64,000 nucleotides of DNA, from assembly GCA_905331475.1 (NCBI GenBank), contig CAJNYU010000541.1, forward strand, positions 62,001 to 126,000. Direction: 5' to 3'. Positions 23,195 to 36,605 of the stretch are shown here, piece by piece. Origin of the DNA: Rotaria socialis. Its lineage: Eukaryota; Rotifera; Eurotatoria; Philodinida; Philodinidae. The notes under the pieces were generated by a model that was not told the DNA's origin, searched no databases, and saw only the letters and a program-made list of their open reading frames with translations. A program made the translations under genes and the position numbers. Each line of letters starts with the position of its first letter. Position 1 is the first letter of the stretch.

Positions 23195-26100
23195 AATCAT
23201 ATTTTCCTATTATTTTTGATAAAATTAATTTTTTTAATTTTCAATAAAGAAACAAAATTTAGAGAGAAAATATATCTTTTTTTTTCAGAAAAGTACTAGT
23301 GAAATATTTGAAAAGTTATGTATTCACTGAATCATGTAAGTACTTGGTGTTAAATTGAAAAATTTGATTGCCGTTTATAAAAGCTTTTCCAATAGTTTTA
23401 CCTAGATAACTCATGCAAAACTTTGTTCTAAAAAGAAAATAGGTCTATAGACAACCATTGTACTTAACTGTCATTGATAAGATTTCTATGGTTTACTTAT
23501 TACATTCGATTATTAAAAGGAAAGTCCAGAACTGGTAAAATTCTTCTCCTAAAGCAGACGTAGATGATTTATGTATGCGTATTTGAGCAGATCATTCACA
23601 ATCATAATGGTATTTATATCATTTTAATAGAAAACAGTATCAGCACAGACAACATAATCATTATTGAATAATTTAACTTCATGAACACAATTTTTAATTC
23701 AAAATTCATTCTCAACAATATCACCGTACAAGTTGTTATCTATAGATTTTGTAAGGATATTTTTGTTTTAGAAATCATATGATAATCATCGTCATCTACA
23801 TATATTTTGAAAAGAAAGTTTTTAATATTATTCCTGTCATATTCTTTGATTATCGAATTCTTCCTTATTACTAACCGCCGATTTGATGACGATAAAACAT
23901 TTCGTTGATGATTGTCATCAACGTGACTTGCATTCTAAAAAAAATAGCTAGTATCTAAAAAAAACACTTCTCATGATTTCTTTATTTTACATTAGATGTA
24001 ACTGTTCAATTAATATGTTTCCTATTAAAAAAAAAATCATCAATCAAATGAAAATGTGTTGATGTATGAATTTAAAAACCATTTTATGAATTTTAATCTA
24101 TATTTCAAATAACATGTTCATCATATTTTTCTCACGTGGATATTTCTGTTTTCATGGAAACCACTTTATCGAGGTAGACCCTTTAAAATTAACAGTTCAT
24201 CAATACTTCCACCTTTCTTCGTGTCTTATCTTCATTAGTATAAATAGCTTTCTATAATAAGAACTCTTACGATGAGAACTATTCGTGTGAGCAACTCGAT
24301 ATATTTTCTATCATTTTAAATGTATTCAAAAAAAAGTAAAACAATATCACATTAAGAAGTATTTCTAGAAAGTTGATCAATAATGCCAAAGACGATTGTG
24401 TAATTTCAATAAATAAAATAGTTATGGCTAGTGTCAGAATCATTAAGAATAACAAATTATCTCATAAAAATACTATAATCATTACTGTAGAATGATTTAA
24501 CTTTTCCTTGTCTTGTAGAACATGTGCCATTAAATAATGATAATCGAGCGTCATGCCGTTGCTTGCACCGGTTGCTATTTTCCTTAATTCTTCCGTACTA
24601 TTATTTGTTTACAAAATTCTTGATGATATGACCCATTCATCTTGTTAATCGAGTTACATATATATATAGGATGAGAGATTGCTTGCAAACATACACATGC
24701 ATGCTTACAATCATATATAACAATAGCACAATCCGTATGATCCATTGATCGTTCCAAATAAAGATTCGAACATATTTATCATCATTTTTACGGATGTTTA
24801 TTGTCAAATGGCTCATTTGCAACTTAGTGTCGTTTTCTCTTTTTCTCGTTTTTATACATACACAAAAACCAATCAAAGTTTACATTGAATACGACTAGAC
24901 AACGAGCACAGTCGCGTCTTTCTTTCATCATCTTACAGATAATCTTACTTTCTTCTGAAACTATCAGCCCGAGGGCTGCCGATTGTGTTTGACCCGGAAC
25001 AAGAATAGTTGGTTGCTTATTTTCTCGTGTAATTGGATACAGCGAAGAACACAAATTACTAGATCGTTATATATCCATATCAATATTATTGAATCGAAAA
25101 AAAAAGTGAAGAGAAAGGTGCCGACTGTATCCTAATTCGACATGCCGACAAACGTGTTTTGTTTGTCGGGACGAACAAATCATTAGCGTTGTTCACGATT
25201 GATAGAAGCCATGAGTCAGTTGCAAAGTGACGATGAGAAATGTATCTATCTATTTCACACTATCACTTCATAGTTTACACGCCGCGCATTATTATTTATT
25301 GTTCCATTAGAGACACAGTGTGAAAACAATGAACAATATATCCTAATTTATTTTGTACTAAATAATATTGTTTTGTTTTGCAAGTCAAATCTTCTTTTCT
25401 TCTAGTTGATGATTTAAGCATTATCAATTTGTTTGCGTCAGATATTTCAAAAAGAAAAGAAAAAGAAAATTATATACACATCTGATTTCATTCACATTCA
25501 TTGATGATTTCTTTTCATATAAATCCCTTGTCGATCAAATGATGATCATTTGAATTTTTTTTTTCTAAATATTTAACCGTTTGCCGACTTAAATTTCGTA
25601 ACGGCGTCGGCATTAACAATGCAAAAAAAAAGTCCAAAGAAACAGCTCATCTTTCTCTTATTAATCAATAACGATCGATACATTGATGTTTTCAACACGT
25701 GTCTTCTTCACAACACATTTATCTTGAGACGAAGAGAGAACAAGTGTTATTTTGACATTTTCTATCAAGTGAGAAAGTCTATCTACGTACATGCATACAC
25801 ATATATAAATACCTACTCAATTTTCGAGATCAAAAGCTCAAATTAAAATAGACAAAAAATAAAATCATTTTTTGAAGAGAGTGAAAACGAAAGAAAATGT
25901 ACCACATGTATCCAGCTGGCTTTTTATAAAAATTCTCTAATGAAGAGATATACGCGTGGATGGCAAGCAAAAATAATGACGTTTCGCTTGTCTGCCACTA
26001 TAACTAAATATCAACAATGAATATGAGGGGAAAAAAGATTGAGAAAGAGAAAATAATGATACTGTAAAAGCGGTGTGTCTCTTCAAATGTCATCGACTCA

Positions 26101-27558
26101 ATTTGTTCTCTTGCAGTATGTGTTGCAAAGTACCGTATGGTAACTAGTAAATGATATTTGATCGTCTTCATCACATTATATACTCTTTCGGCCAATATAT
26201 ACATATTCATGTATACAAGGTTTGTGAGAGAGTCGATCAACGGCATTGATAGACTGGTTATTTTGTTTTTGCCTTTCATGAAATGTCCAAAGACAGTCTA
26301 TGATAATCAAATGTAAAGACAAATCTACCGAATTCTCAACATGATTGTAACATCATTTGCTATCAAGATATTCTCGAATGTTTACGATTCGTTAGCGTAG
26401 AATCTTCTTCGGCAATTAATTCTAGCAACATTATTGTAATCTTTTTTATCTGAATTCTTTTAGAAGTAATCGTTTTTATACACGATCTGATAATCTTAGC
26501 TGTTTGAAAAGCATCTGTTCATTCAAAAGTCTATATTGTCAATCACAAATTTAGTTTGAATGATTGTATATTCTTATGCACGCAGAAATGAATTGAAATC
26601 TAGGCAGTGTTTCAACTTCGTATCGATTCATGGTTGTTTAACGTCATATTAAGCGTATATAGCTGAAAAGGTTATTTCAACTAAGTTTCAAAAAATCACT
26701 AAAGATGTGCTGCAATCTTTGTTAGGCTCTACCAGTTGAAATTAATAATTCAGGTTGTTTTTAAATGTATCTGTTTGAAAAAGCTTAGAAGTCGGTATTT
26801 GACGTAAGGTTTTCTTCAGTATTTGTATTTTTAATATCAATCAAAAGATATTTTTTCTATTTCTATGAATGTTTTTTCAACGATATAATCCAATAAATGG
26901 AAAGATCACAGTATCAATGAATAAATTTATTGTAGACTCTTTTTCTTCCGACTCAATCTTTTCATTCGTTCCTTCTGTTCATCGATTGCTCTTTTCTTGC
27001 ATTTCATTTGCATGCTTATTGGTCAAAATATATATGTATCTGTATACAAGGGAACGAGCGATTCATCTCCTCTTTTTTTCTTCTTCTTCTGCTCATGATA
27101 AGCTCTAACATCGGGCATAAAAAATAAAAGCCAACCGGAGACGAATAAGAAAAAGAAGAAGAAGAAGAAGAGAGAAAATCGTTTACGTGTCATGTAAGAG
27201 AACTAAAACTCTTAATGGTTGATACTCGATAGTGTACAAAAAGACGAGAACACAGAGCGAGAGATAAAACGAGAGAAATAAGTGTTAATGCAAACCTAAA
27301 AAAAGATATAAGCTAAGAGAGAGAGGAAGAGAGGAAGAGATCGATAGCTCGAATGATAGAAAAAGAAAAGCTACGCTGCAAATATAATTGAAAGCGAGCG
27401 GCACTAAGGTGAATTCGAGTGAAACCAAGTGCAACGGAAAAACCGAATCGAACCGTGAATTAATCGAACCCAGCATACAAGCACGAGACATCGAGCATAG
27501 CCAAACTAGATCAACCTACCTGCATCTTGTCTACATCAACGAACATACAACGATTGCA
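23195..27558. other. 4.4-kb gene-free region upstream of Pax1/9
   Basis: This follows the poly(A) region of the NO VEIN-like gene and precedes the first coding exon of Pax1/9. I find no coding exon with splice context. It contains purine-rich tracts near 27150-27370 and a small perfect hairpin at 25145-25169. The size and position suggest the 5' UTR and regulatory elements of the Pax gene, whose transcription start probably lies near 27.2-27.5 kb. Confidence 0.5.
25145..25169. repeat. Perfect 9-bp inverted repeat
   Basis: CCGACAAAC (25145-25153) and GTTTGTCGG (25161-25169) surround a 7-base loop. It is comparatively GC-rich for this region. It may be a dyad protein-binding site upstream of Pax1/9, but nothing in the sequence proves this. 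Confidence 0.7.
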
Positions 27559-29491
27559 ATGGGTATGTAAATTGTCTACAGATGAATGACGATTGTATGC
27601 ACGAGATAGCGAAAATGTTTCATCATTTTCTTTTTTCGTATATATTGATGCAGTGACACACTAGAACATTTACATCTATGACTGTTGAGTTTGGTTTTTT
27701 TTTTGCAAATATCCACTACGAGAACGAGATAAAAAGAAAAGACAAAGAATAGTATACAAAAATAAAAAGAGAGACAATTCGATTTGTCAATCTAGTTTTC
27801 GACTACTTTTTTATCAGAAGAACACATCATATTTGACAAGTAAGATGACGATATCCGTAGAGTTTTTCCTCATGTCTTTTATCAATATGAAATGTTACTA
27901 AATAGACAGAAACACTTGCTTCTAGACCAGTTGGCATTCTAATAAGTTAATCGTTAGATCTTTTTGTTTTGTTTTGTTTTAGTTATAGTTTCTTAGAACA
28001 TGTCTAATGACAATTAACAATATTTTGACAGTGAGTTATCATCTACTCTTGTAAATAAATATGCTATCGAGTATAAACAAAACAAAAGTTACATCTCATT
28101 TTTCGTATTTAACCAATCCAAATACGATCCGAAGGAAATAATGTCATCAACTCATCAGACTAGAAAAGAAAATGATCGATGATCAATCTACATACATATC
28201 TTGCTGAATGATAATAATCATCTTCGACTCATTTCGGATACGTTGAGTTTGTAAAATGAGATGCTCCCACTGTGTGCGTGCACATGTGATCGATGATGAT
28301 GACAACTACGTGCTTCCGGAGAATATTTTATAGTCTTGACGATAAAACACGAATAGTAAAACAAAAATGGGGAAAATTTAAATAAGTTTTATATTTTTAT
28401 GAAAAATAATTTTTTTGTATTTTTGTTTCAATAGACTATTCATTTAATGACAGCAATTCAAATCAAAGCTACGGAGAAGTTAATCAACTTGGTGGTGTAT
28501 TCGTTAATGGACGACCATTACCAACACCGATTCGTTTACGTATTGTTGACATGGCTAACATAGGAGTACGACCATGTGATATTAGTCGTCAATTAAAAGT
28601 ATCACATGGATGTGTTAGTAAAATTCTTGCACGTTATCATGAAACAGGTAAATTTTCATTTTAGTCAACGGTTATTTTCTCTATTTCTGTCTTGCTTTTT
28701 CTTTTGTTGGAGGTTCCGTATTACCAGGTGCCATAGGTGGAAGTAAACCACGCGTAACAACACCACGTGTTGTAGGTCGTATACGTGATTATAAAGTTAA
28801 AGATCCAGGAATGTTTGCGTGGGAAATACGAGAAAAATTATTATTAGATAATGTATGCGATAAATTCAATGTTCCTTCAGTGTCATCAATTTCACGTATT
28901 TTACGAAACAAAATTGGTCCATTATCACAACCAAGTAATGGAAGTATAGGCGGTGGTGGTGGAAGTAGTGAAAATAGTGATTCGAATTCTCCTCCACCTA
29001 TTCCATCATCATCATCATCATCAATAGCATTAATGAATAAACATGATCTTTCGCCAATTAATATTCCTTCAGTTGTTTCATCGTCATCAGACTCAATATG
29101 TAAAATTGAACCACCAACATGGTCATCATATGATCAGTCGGCAGTAGCATCATCATATCATCATCGTTATCTCTATCCTAATGTTGCTTATCATTCAACA
29201 TTTCAACATCAATTTGAATCGGCTATGAAATCACCATATACAGGAGGAAATCATATTGTATCAAATCCAACGACAAATGGAGATATTTCAAGTGCATTTA
29301 CACATACTCATCATTATCATAATCAACATAATCATCATCATCCAAATGCAACCGTTAACAATACAGCAAACAATTATTCATCATTTTTTAATAGCTTTCC
29401 TTACACACCGACAAGTAATTTTGCTGTTACGACACCATATTATGCATCTTCTTATGGTTTACCATTGACACCACCGACTTCATATAAATAA
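27559..29491 (+). CDS. Pax1/9: Pax1/9 (Pox meso-type) paired-box transcription factor
   Basis: Three coding exons: 27559-27562 (only ATGG), 28435-28647 and 28713-29491; 331 residues. Joining the mini-exon across an 872-bp intron gives [13 protein letters not shown] directly before the paired domain, which supports this start. The paired domain (about residues 14-140) begins [18 protein letters not shown], includes [23 protein letters not shown], and crosses the second intron at [20 protein letters not shown]. It ends with the second helix-turn-helix region [27 protein letters not shown] and FAWEIR match the Pax1/9 subgroup. There is no homeodomain, as expected for this subgroup, and I see no clear octapeptide. 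The rest is a Ser/His/Asn-rich region ending PLTPPTSYK. Pax1/9 genes act in pharyngeal or mesodermal patterning in other animals. Confidence 0.95.
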
Positions 29492-30836
29492 AAGACAACT
29501 CTTTTCTTTTCTTGTTTTGACAAAATTTGTGTGTCCGTGTGTTTTATCCTTTAGAATGTAAAATATATTAATAATAAAAAGTAATAATAAAAGACTGCTA
29601 ACGGGAGTCGAATAACGAAAATATGCATTCTTTTATCTTGTGTTCTAGCTAGCAGACATTGATATAGATGTCTATTGTTTTGACGTAAAACGTCTTTTTA
29701 AATTTATACACGTGCATATATATACACCGTTTCATAATCATTGTCCAAGAAGTGTCACAACAAGAAAATACTGTTTTTCAATTCAGAGTAACCTTTATCA
29801 ATAATTGATTTCTTTTCTCTGCTCATTAACAGAGAACAATTGTTGATGATATACATTCAAGTTTTCTTCTGATAAGATTCTGCAATCTGATTGACAGTAG
29901 TCTATGATGATATTCTTGTTAATACATATGATCAGTAGTAAACAGGTGAATGTATCTATATAGTTTGATTGATAAGTGCGAAAAATTCCACTCATTAATC
30001 TCATTTATACACATAGTGATCTATTAGTTTTGGCATCCATGTGAATTTTTCTCGATTAGAAGACTGATTGTTATTTATAATGGCAAAACGTGTTTTTTCA
30101 AAAGGGCAAACATTTATCGTTATGTTTGGTGAGAAAAATGAAAACACAATGGTGATATTACGTGATTATCCACATCGAAGAAAAAAAGGTCATCGATCTA
30201 ATTTATAATTTCAATCGACCGTTGATAAAATTAAAAAGAAAAGGAAAGAACCTAAGATACAATATTAATGTCTTCACCTGTTTTAATCATATATAATTAT
30301 AGATCCTATTCGATTTAATTTACATATGAATTCAGCTGTTTCGGAAAATTTAATTTCAAGTATCTTTTTTATACATATAAGTAAAACGAGTAGAGGAAGA
30401 AAGAGAGAGACAGAGAGACCGAGAACAAAAAAGTGAATACCAACGACAAAAGAAAAAAAGAAGAATAATCAAAGACAATTGACTTGTACTCTATATAAAT
30501 GTTCGTTTTTTTGCCCATTTAATAGATATGGAAACAAAAATTATCGTCGAACTAAAAATATAAAAGAAAAAGTTATTGAAAAGAGTTCAGCAAATGATTT
30601 CGAAACAAAAAAATTGTCTCCAACTTAGTTTCATAGTTTCGCTCTCAACATTCTAAAAAGAATATTTTTCCATATCTTCTAAACGCTAGTAACATTCTTC
30701 TAATCGATCTTATAGATTATTGCTCGTGATTACTGAGCGCTTGGACTCGAGGACTTGAATAGTCTAAAATTTCTATAGACAATAAACTGACGTATCTCTG
30801 GTACTTTTCAATTATGATATTTGACGAGGCTTAGTT
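29492..30836. other. Convergent intergenic region between Pax1/9 and the kinesin gene
   Basis: This holds the 3' ends of two converging genes. AATAAA-type motifs follow the Pax stop near 29570. A purine-rich stretch lies at about 30380-30470. Only one short open frame (30080-30208) is worth listing. Confidence 0.5.
30080..30208 (+). CDS. Candidate 42-residue small open reading frame
   Basis: ATG to TAA, encoding a basic peptide of ordinary composition (MAKRVFSKGQTFIVMFGEKN ..., ending HRRKKGHRSNL) with no simple-sequence bias. This is unusual among the many chance frames of this AT-rich spacer. No domain is recognised and no splice sites were found. It could be a real microprotein or part of the Pax 3' UTR. 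Confidence 0.25.
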   Translation: MAKRVFSKGQTFIVMFGEKNENTMVILRDYPHRRKKGHRSNL

Positions 30837-33800
30837 TCAGGAATGAAAACTTTTATAATATATCGTTTGTGCGATGAGAAAAAATAAATAATTATCAGTT
30901 CTAGTCCTTCTCGGTGATATTCCTGCGAGTGATAACCTTTGACTGGTTTTACCTTCTACTATAGCAGAATCTGGTACACGTCGTACAATAGTTGCTGTAC
31001 GTCTTTGAGGTGAAGTATCATCTGGATATCTTTCACGAACAGTTCGATATTTTGATGCATAAGATGGACGATTTAAAATTTCTGATCTATAGTTTTTCAA
31101 CAAAAGAAAAGCAAAATTTTACAGATATGAAAATTATTTTCTATGATACAAACAATTCTCCACTTGACTCTTGTGTATAACTTTTATTCATTCGGCGTGT
31201 AGGTGATGGATTCAACTAAACCAAACAAAAAGCGAAATCAATTCATTGTTAGAATGAAAATAGTTTACGTCTTGTCTTGAATGATCTTCTTCAACAACAA
31301 GAACATGTTTTCCACCGGGTTGTACTTGGTGTTCTCTCATAGCTTGATCAAGTTTTCTAACGAGTTTTTCGTTTTCTCTTGTTAAGATTTCATGATCGGT
31401 TCGAATTTTTTTCGTTGTTGTGCCACTTAATTGACCTCTAAGAAATAACAGAATAAATAGAAAGAAGATGAATTCACAAAGAAAAATATTTACTGAGTAT
31501 CGTATATTTCACTACTGGCTGACGAACGCATTGAAGTTTGTGAACCGGAATCTGAATTACGATTTTTGAGCTTAGGCAATACATTTAAATGATAGCCTAA
31601 TTTTTGTCTTAATTCATGATTTTCATCTTTTAATTTTCGTACTTCATGTTTCAAACGATTAATAACATTTTCTTTCGAGTCTGTTTTTACTATGGGAACA
31701 TTTTCAATATTTTTCGCACGATTAGCGTAGCGTAATGTGCTCAAACTTTCATTTTCACAAGAACTTGCTGGAGATATACATGCAATCTTAAATAGAAATA
31801 ATAGTGCCATTTTTGTTAAATTTATTCTTCTAATTCAACAAACCATCAGCGTTATGCCATGTCCACCTAAACTATCTGCTAGAAGACGTGTTAATTTTGA
31901 ATCACGATATGGTATATGACCAGCTCGTTTAACAGAATCACTTAATGCCGAAATACATGTACCTGTTAACGACAAAAAAAAGACGAACTCGGAATAATTC
32001 AAGATTTGGAAAAAGAAATCTTTTTACCTAGTACTAATAGACTTTTATTGATATTATTGGTTTCGGTTAATTGTTTCCCTTTTGAAAGACTTACTTTGAC
32101 TTTTTCACTTCCTAAAAAGTAAACAAAATTTTTTATCTGAAGAGAAAATTAACGAAATTTACCGGCTAAATCAACAAAAACTAATTTTCCTTGTCGAGTC
32201 ATTTGTTCTTTTAGATCATCGTTTCCTTGTATGTCTTGTTCAATTTGAATTGAAAGCATTGCATGGCTACGGCTTGACGTATCATTAAGATTATGTGAAG
32301 CCATAGCTCGATTTAATTCGCCTAGATGAGTATAATTTTATTTTTACATAATCTTTATAATAATAACAACAACAACAACAACAACAAATTATCTTCAATT
32401 TTATGCAAACCTTCTTCAAGTATTGTTAATAATTCATCCATAGTTTCAATGTATGTTTGAAAAAGATTTTCAACATAAAATCCATCTTCAATTGAACCAC
32501 GTATTTGTAAATTATCACTATGTGATGGACTAATTAAATCATGAATCTAAAATAGAAATACATTTTCATGATAAAAAAATATCAAATTCATGTTTATATA
32601 TATATATATATATATGTTTATACTTGTTCATTATAGATTTCACAATAAGATACACGTATATAATAAGGAGCATTTGTTTCATGAGATTTTTCTCGTAATT
32701 GTTGAAATAAATAATTAATTGCTCGTGGAACTAAACCAAAGTTTTTTATTCGAAAATTTTCCTCCATACGAAACTAAAATCAAAAATGTCGAACCATATT
32801 TTCTGTTTTTTTTACCACCATAAGTACTAGATAATTACAATGTTGGCGCCGCCTGGACCAATCATGGTATGCGTTTTTCCACTACCGGTTTGACCGTATG
32901 CAAAACAAGTTGAAATATATCTACAAAAATATTTCCCACAAGATAATTTACAGTTCTATTAATTGAATGTTTAAATTATCTACCCATCGATAGCCATATC
33001 GACTAAACGTTTGATACCACTGTAATGAAATACTTCTTCTTGTGTTGATGTTACATCGAATGCACTATCAAATGTAAATCGTCGACTATGTTTTGCGCCT
33101 TCAACCTATTTTATTTACTTGATAAAATGTGTTAAAACCAATGAAAAAGATAACTCACTGTAATAGAATTTTCACCTTCGCAAAATAATATTGACCGATC
33201 TGATTTTTCTGTTTCACGACTATTCAACGGTCGAACACTAATTATAGAACATAAATATAGATGTGATTAAAGAGGATTTAAAATTTAAAAACTTACCGAA
33301 CGATAACACGCACACGATCTTTTTCTATGCCTGGATCTTGAGGTGGTTCATTTCGATATGCACTAAATGATAAAAAATAAAACTATTCATAATTAATGTG
33401 TACTTTGATTTTACTGATAACTTTGTTGTTTCACTAGTAATGAATGCTTTTCGGCATTTATTAAACTATGTGATCGTACAGCGAAAGTTGCCATGATAAA
33501 GAAGTACTGTCGTGTTTGATATCAATCGATTATAATCTGAACCGGTCACTTTTTTCTGCTTCTTCTTCTCTCTAACGATAACGACTCGTAAGTGTCTATT
33601 GACTTATGAAATAGTAAAATTACAGTCACGAAACTAGAACCATTCTCTTATTCTCTCTCTTCTTTTAGTGTTCTTTTCTTTTACTTATTGTCTTTCGTCA
33701 TCATATGTAACTTTCAAACTATTTAGAAGGTAGGTCTTCTTCTTCTTCGTCTTCTCCTCTTTTCGTATTATGTTTATGCAAACGAACGGCCAACACGATG

Positions 33801-34237
33801 AGAAGACACTTGACTTATGTGTACTTATAGATCATATCGCTGATAAATTAAATCTTAATATACCTATCGCCAGTTGATGAAGTCTTTTGTCCTAAAACCC
33901 AATCAATGACTGATGCATTACTAATATCTGTTTGAAGGCCACGACTAACAGAATTAGGTCCATCCTGATAAATATCATTGATGCTTTCTATGGACGTCGC
34001 TTCAAAACTTTCAGACGATGGAACAAATTTTGTTAATTTTGAATGTTGTGGTGCTGTATTATTAGCAGAAGAAGGTTCGAGAAAACGAACACGATTATTC
34101 GAATTACGCTCAGATGAATATGATTCGGTACTTCGCTGTTTCATATCATCAGTATTCATTGCAGTTTGTTGATGATTTGAATCTGTAGATGTTGAAATTT
34201 CAATTAAAGAATATGTTTCAAGCGGGAACTTCTGCAT
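30837..34237 (-). CDS. KIF12: KIF12-type kinesin motor protein
   Basis: Fourteen exons on the minus strand: 34237-33864, 33362-33297, 33237-33159, 33105-32984, 32920-32839, 32773-32624, 32546-32411, 32321-32163, 32111-32028, 31962-31844, 31786-31494, 31437-31269, 31215-31154 and 31086-30837; 714 residues. The motor domain spans about 140-500: VRVIVRVRPLN, P-loop GQTGSGKT near 222, switch I NDTSSRSH, switch II VDLAGSE, then [19 protein letters not shown] and [38 protein letters not shown] and ACISP..SC match KIF12 better than other families as I recall them. A short neck and coiled coil ([22 protein letters not shown]) and a basic tail follow, so it is an N-terminal-motor, probably plus-end-directed kinesin. 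An alternative first exon lies at 33415-33494. The last intron uses a GTTTGT donor and is the least certain join. Confidence 0.9.
33415..33494 (-). CDS. KIF12: Alternative first coding exon of the kinesin gene
   Basis: ATG at 33494 followed by 26 codons ([16 protein letters not shown]...) and a GTAAAA donor leaving two bases of a codon. This is the same phase as the larger upstream exon 33864-34237, so either exon can splice to 33362 and keep the motor frame. Use of this exon would give a 616-residue kinesin with a short N-terminus, the usual layout for KIF12. Confidence 0.7.
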
Positions 34238-35463
34238 CGATATCTCTCTCTCTCTGTCTTTCTCGGTTGATGTAAAGTGGAAATAACTTAAAATAACAAC
34301 CGAAGTATTTTTCTACTACTTATCCTGCTTTCTTCTCTTCGCAACAAGTCGAACAAAGAAAAAACACAATAACAACAATTAATTTCTTCTTATGTTTTTC
34401 GAGAAAAAAATAATTGAGACTTAATCGACATGCAATATCGAATATTGTTAAATAAAAATCGATCATTTATTATAATGATTGACTAGTCTTGTGACATCAT
34501 ATATATTGTTTTCAACATACTATTTTCTACGCGTACAAGATAAATTTTGTTTTCTACTACATCATATTACAAACGGTAACATAGCGAAAATATAAATTTT
34601 TATTTTTCTCGTATCGGAAAAAACCGACGGCAAATCAATTTTTATTCCTGATGGAGAAACATGTTATTTATTCATTTATTTATACGATTGTTAAACTGTC
34701 TTTATATCTGCATGACGCTTTCTTTGTTTAACGAGTCATAAGAAGCGAAACTGATAAATGAAAGTTTAAAATATTTTCTAATCTCTTTCAACTAATGATG
34801 TTAGTTTATACAAAGAAATCATCTACAACTATCTATTTTGAATAATAAAATCTTTGTTTTTATTTCGAAAAACTTGTTTCTTATTATAAAATTTTCTTGT
34901 AATAATTATATGATGAATCATCAACAAGAGAATTCACAAACTAATTATATCTTTAAAAATCATATACATATTTCATGATATATAAAGATTTTCAATTAAT
35001 TATGAAGAGTTATTTCAATGGCATAACTACGCATAATATTATTAGTCAATGCCGCTTCCGCAATGATTACATCAATCAGAATATTTTTTTTTTGTAAAAA
35101 AATAGATATCCTATTTATGCATCATAGTTAGTGGCCGATATATTTCTTTCTTATAATTTTATTGTAAGGTTTCATTTGTTTAATCGATTGAATCTCTTCA
35201 AAAGAAAATGAAAAAAATGACATAATTCAAGTAAAACAATGAGGAAAACTGTCACAAGTTGTAGTTATCACTACAATGTTTCAAACAATGTAAGAAAATC
35301 AAATCAGTAGAAGTGCTAAAAAAATCATACAATGAAGGACTCATTATGTATCGAGATTGTGCTCTTTCTCTCTCTTTGTCTCTCTCTTATCTTGTCGGGC
35401 TTCGTTCTTCATTCGAGATTCTTGTAGCTATTGTTTTTTTAAAACAGCTATTATTCTACTCAC
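34238..35463. other. Kinesin 5' region: intron or promoter, no separate gene seen
   Basis: AT-rich DNA upstream of the long first kinesin exon, whose frame stays open for about 25 codons before its ATG. A purine-rich (minus strand AG) run directly before 34237 offers acceptor sites in the phase needed to accept the exon at 35464-35699. No RNA gene or repeat was seen. Confidence 0.45.
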
Positions 35464-35699
35464 GAGTGATGAACTGAAGCTGAATTATTATTTGAGCGTG
35501 TTTCGTAATATACTGCTTGTTGATCTTTATATTGATGAGGTCCTTGTTCATATTCATAACCATTGTTAGATGTTGTTTCGAAATGCTGCTTATTATAACC
35601 ATTATTATCATAGTTATTATCTTGTTTTAGTGATGGTAGCCGTTGCTGTTGATGGTAGAACTTCCGCCGAGCATCATTTCGTTTAGGTAAACTCGACAT
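35464..35699 (-). CDS. Probable coding exon, Gln/Asn/Tyr-rich (possibly kinesin 5' exon)
   Basis: The frame from ATG at 35699 encodes 78 residues (MSSLPKRNDARRKFYHQQQR, then Asn/Gln/Tyr-rich) and runs into a strong GTGAGT donor, leaving two bases of a codon. Composition resembles a disordered N-terminal extension. No domain is present. The next exon downstream on this strand that can accept this phase is the long kinesin exon, read slightly upstream of its ATG, so this may be part of the kinesin transcript. An independent short gene is the alternative. Confidence 0.45.
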
Positions 35700-35810
35700 T
35701 TTATCTTTAAATATTCTTTATAGTTTCATTCAATCACCATGCGCGTATGGATGTATTTCTTTTTCTCTTTACTACTGCCATAATAAATGTATATGTATAT
35801 AAATATATAA

Positions 35811-35842
<32 letters not shown>

Positions 35843-36219
35843 ATATTTTTACTTGATTCTTCATAGATGCGAAATTAAAACAAAGTTCTTTCTTTTTCAT
35901 TCTCTTCATTTTCATCTTTTTTTTTACATTTGTACACAGAACTTCCTGAATATTACAAAAAAAAACGAATGAAAGAAAGGAAGAAATCGATCAAAAACGA
36001 ACGAACAAAGCAAAAAAAGAAAGGAGAAAATTAGTATTACTTTCAAAAAAAATATCTTTTTTATTTGGAAATCATATTTTTGTTGTTTATTGTCAAATAA
36101 CCTTATTCTCATCTTACGTATACTTATAGATGAAAAGAAGAAAATGAATATAGCTATATCAAACATTAAAAAAACATATTCGTGGAAGGAAAAAACAATA
36201 GAAAAAAAAGAAAGTAACC

Positions 36220-36291
36220 GGGCTTGGCCGGGGATTGAACCCGGGACCTCTCGCACCCTAAGCGAGAATCATACCACTAGACCACCAAGCC
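36220..36291 (-). tRNA. tRNA-Pro(AGG): tRNA-Pro (anticodon AGG)
   Basis: Read on the minus strand from 36291, the gene folds as a full cloverleaf: a 7-bp acceptor stem GGCTTGG/CCAAGCC, a D-arm with GTCTAGTGGTATGA, anticodon stem CTCGC/GCGAG around loop TTAGGGT (anticodon AGG), and a T-arm CCGGG-TTCAATC-CCCGG. The discriminator base is C (36220). There is no intron. Internal A and B boxes are intact, and a run of T (TTTCTTTTTTTT) follows on the minus strand as the Pol III terminator. The anticodon loop and arms match eukaryotic tRNA-Pro closely. It lies between two minus-strand exons that may belong to the same gene. Confidence 0.97.
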
Positions 36292-36605
36292 ATGCTCTTG
36301 TTTCTCTAGAATGTACTTATAATACGATAGAACAGACTACTGATAATTAATTATTATATCTGTTAAAATTCATTTTCGTTTTAAATAAAAATAAAAGAAA
36401 TAATCAATCGAAATTCAAAATTTGAATCAACAAATATTTTTTCTTTTAAAACAAATCATTTTTAACACGTGTCTCTTAACTTAAATTTACAATAGTTTCA
36501 TCAAATTCACGAATTAAAAGTGCCTGTCTACACTGAATTGTGTTTCTTTCGTTATTGAAACATGTTACTAATCTTGTATTAAAGGTAAATATGCGTATAT
36601 TCTAC

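Noticed and set aside
24637-25054. Two overlapping minus-strand frames upstream of Pax1/9
   Set aside because: No domain, no supported start and no splice context; likely chance frames in regulatory DNA.
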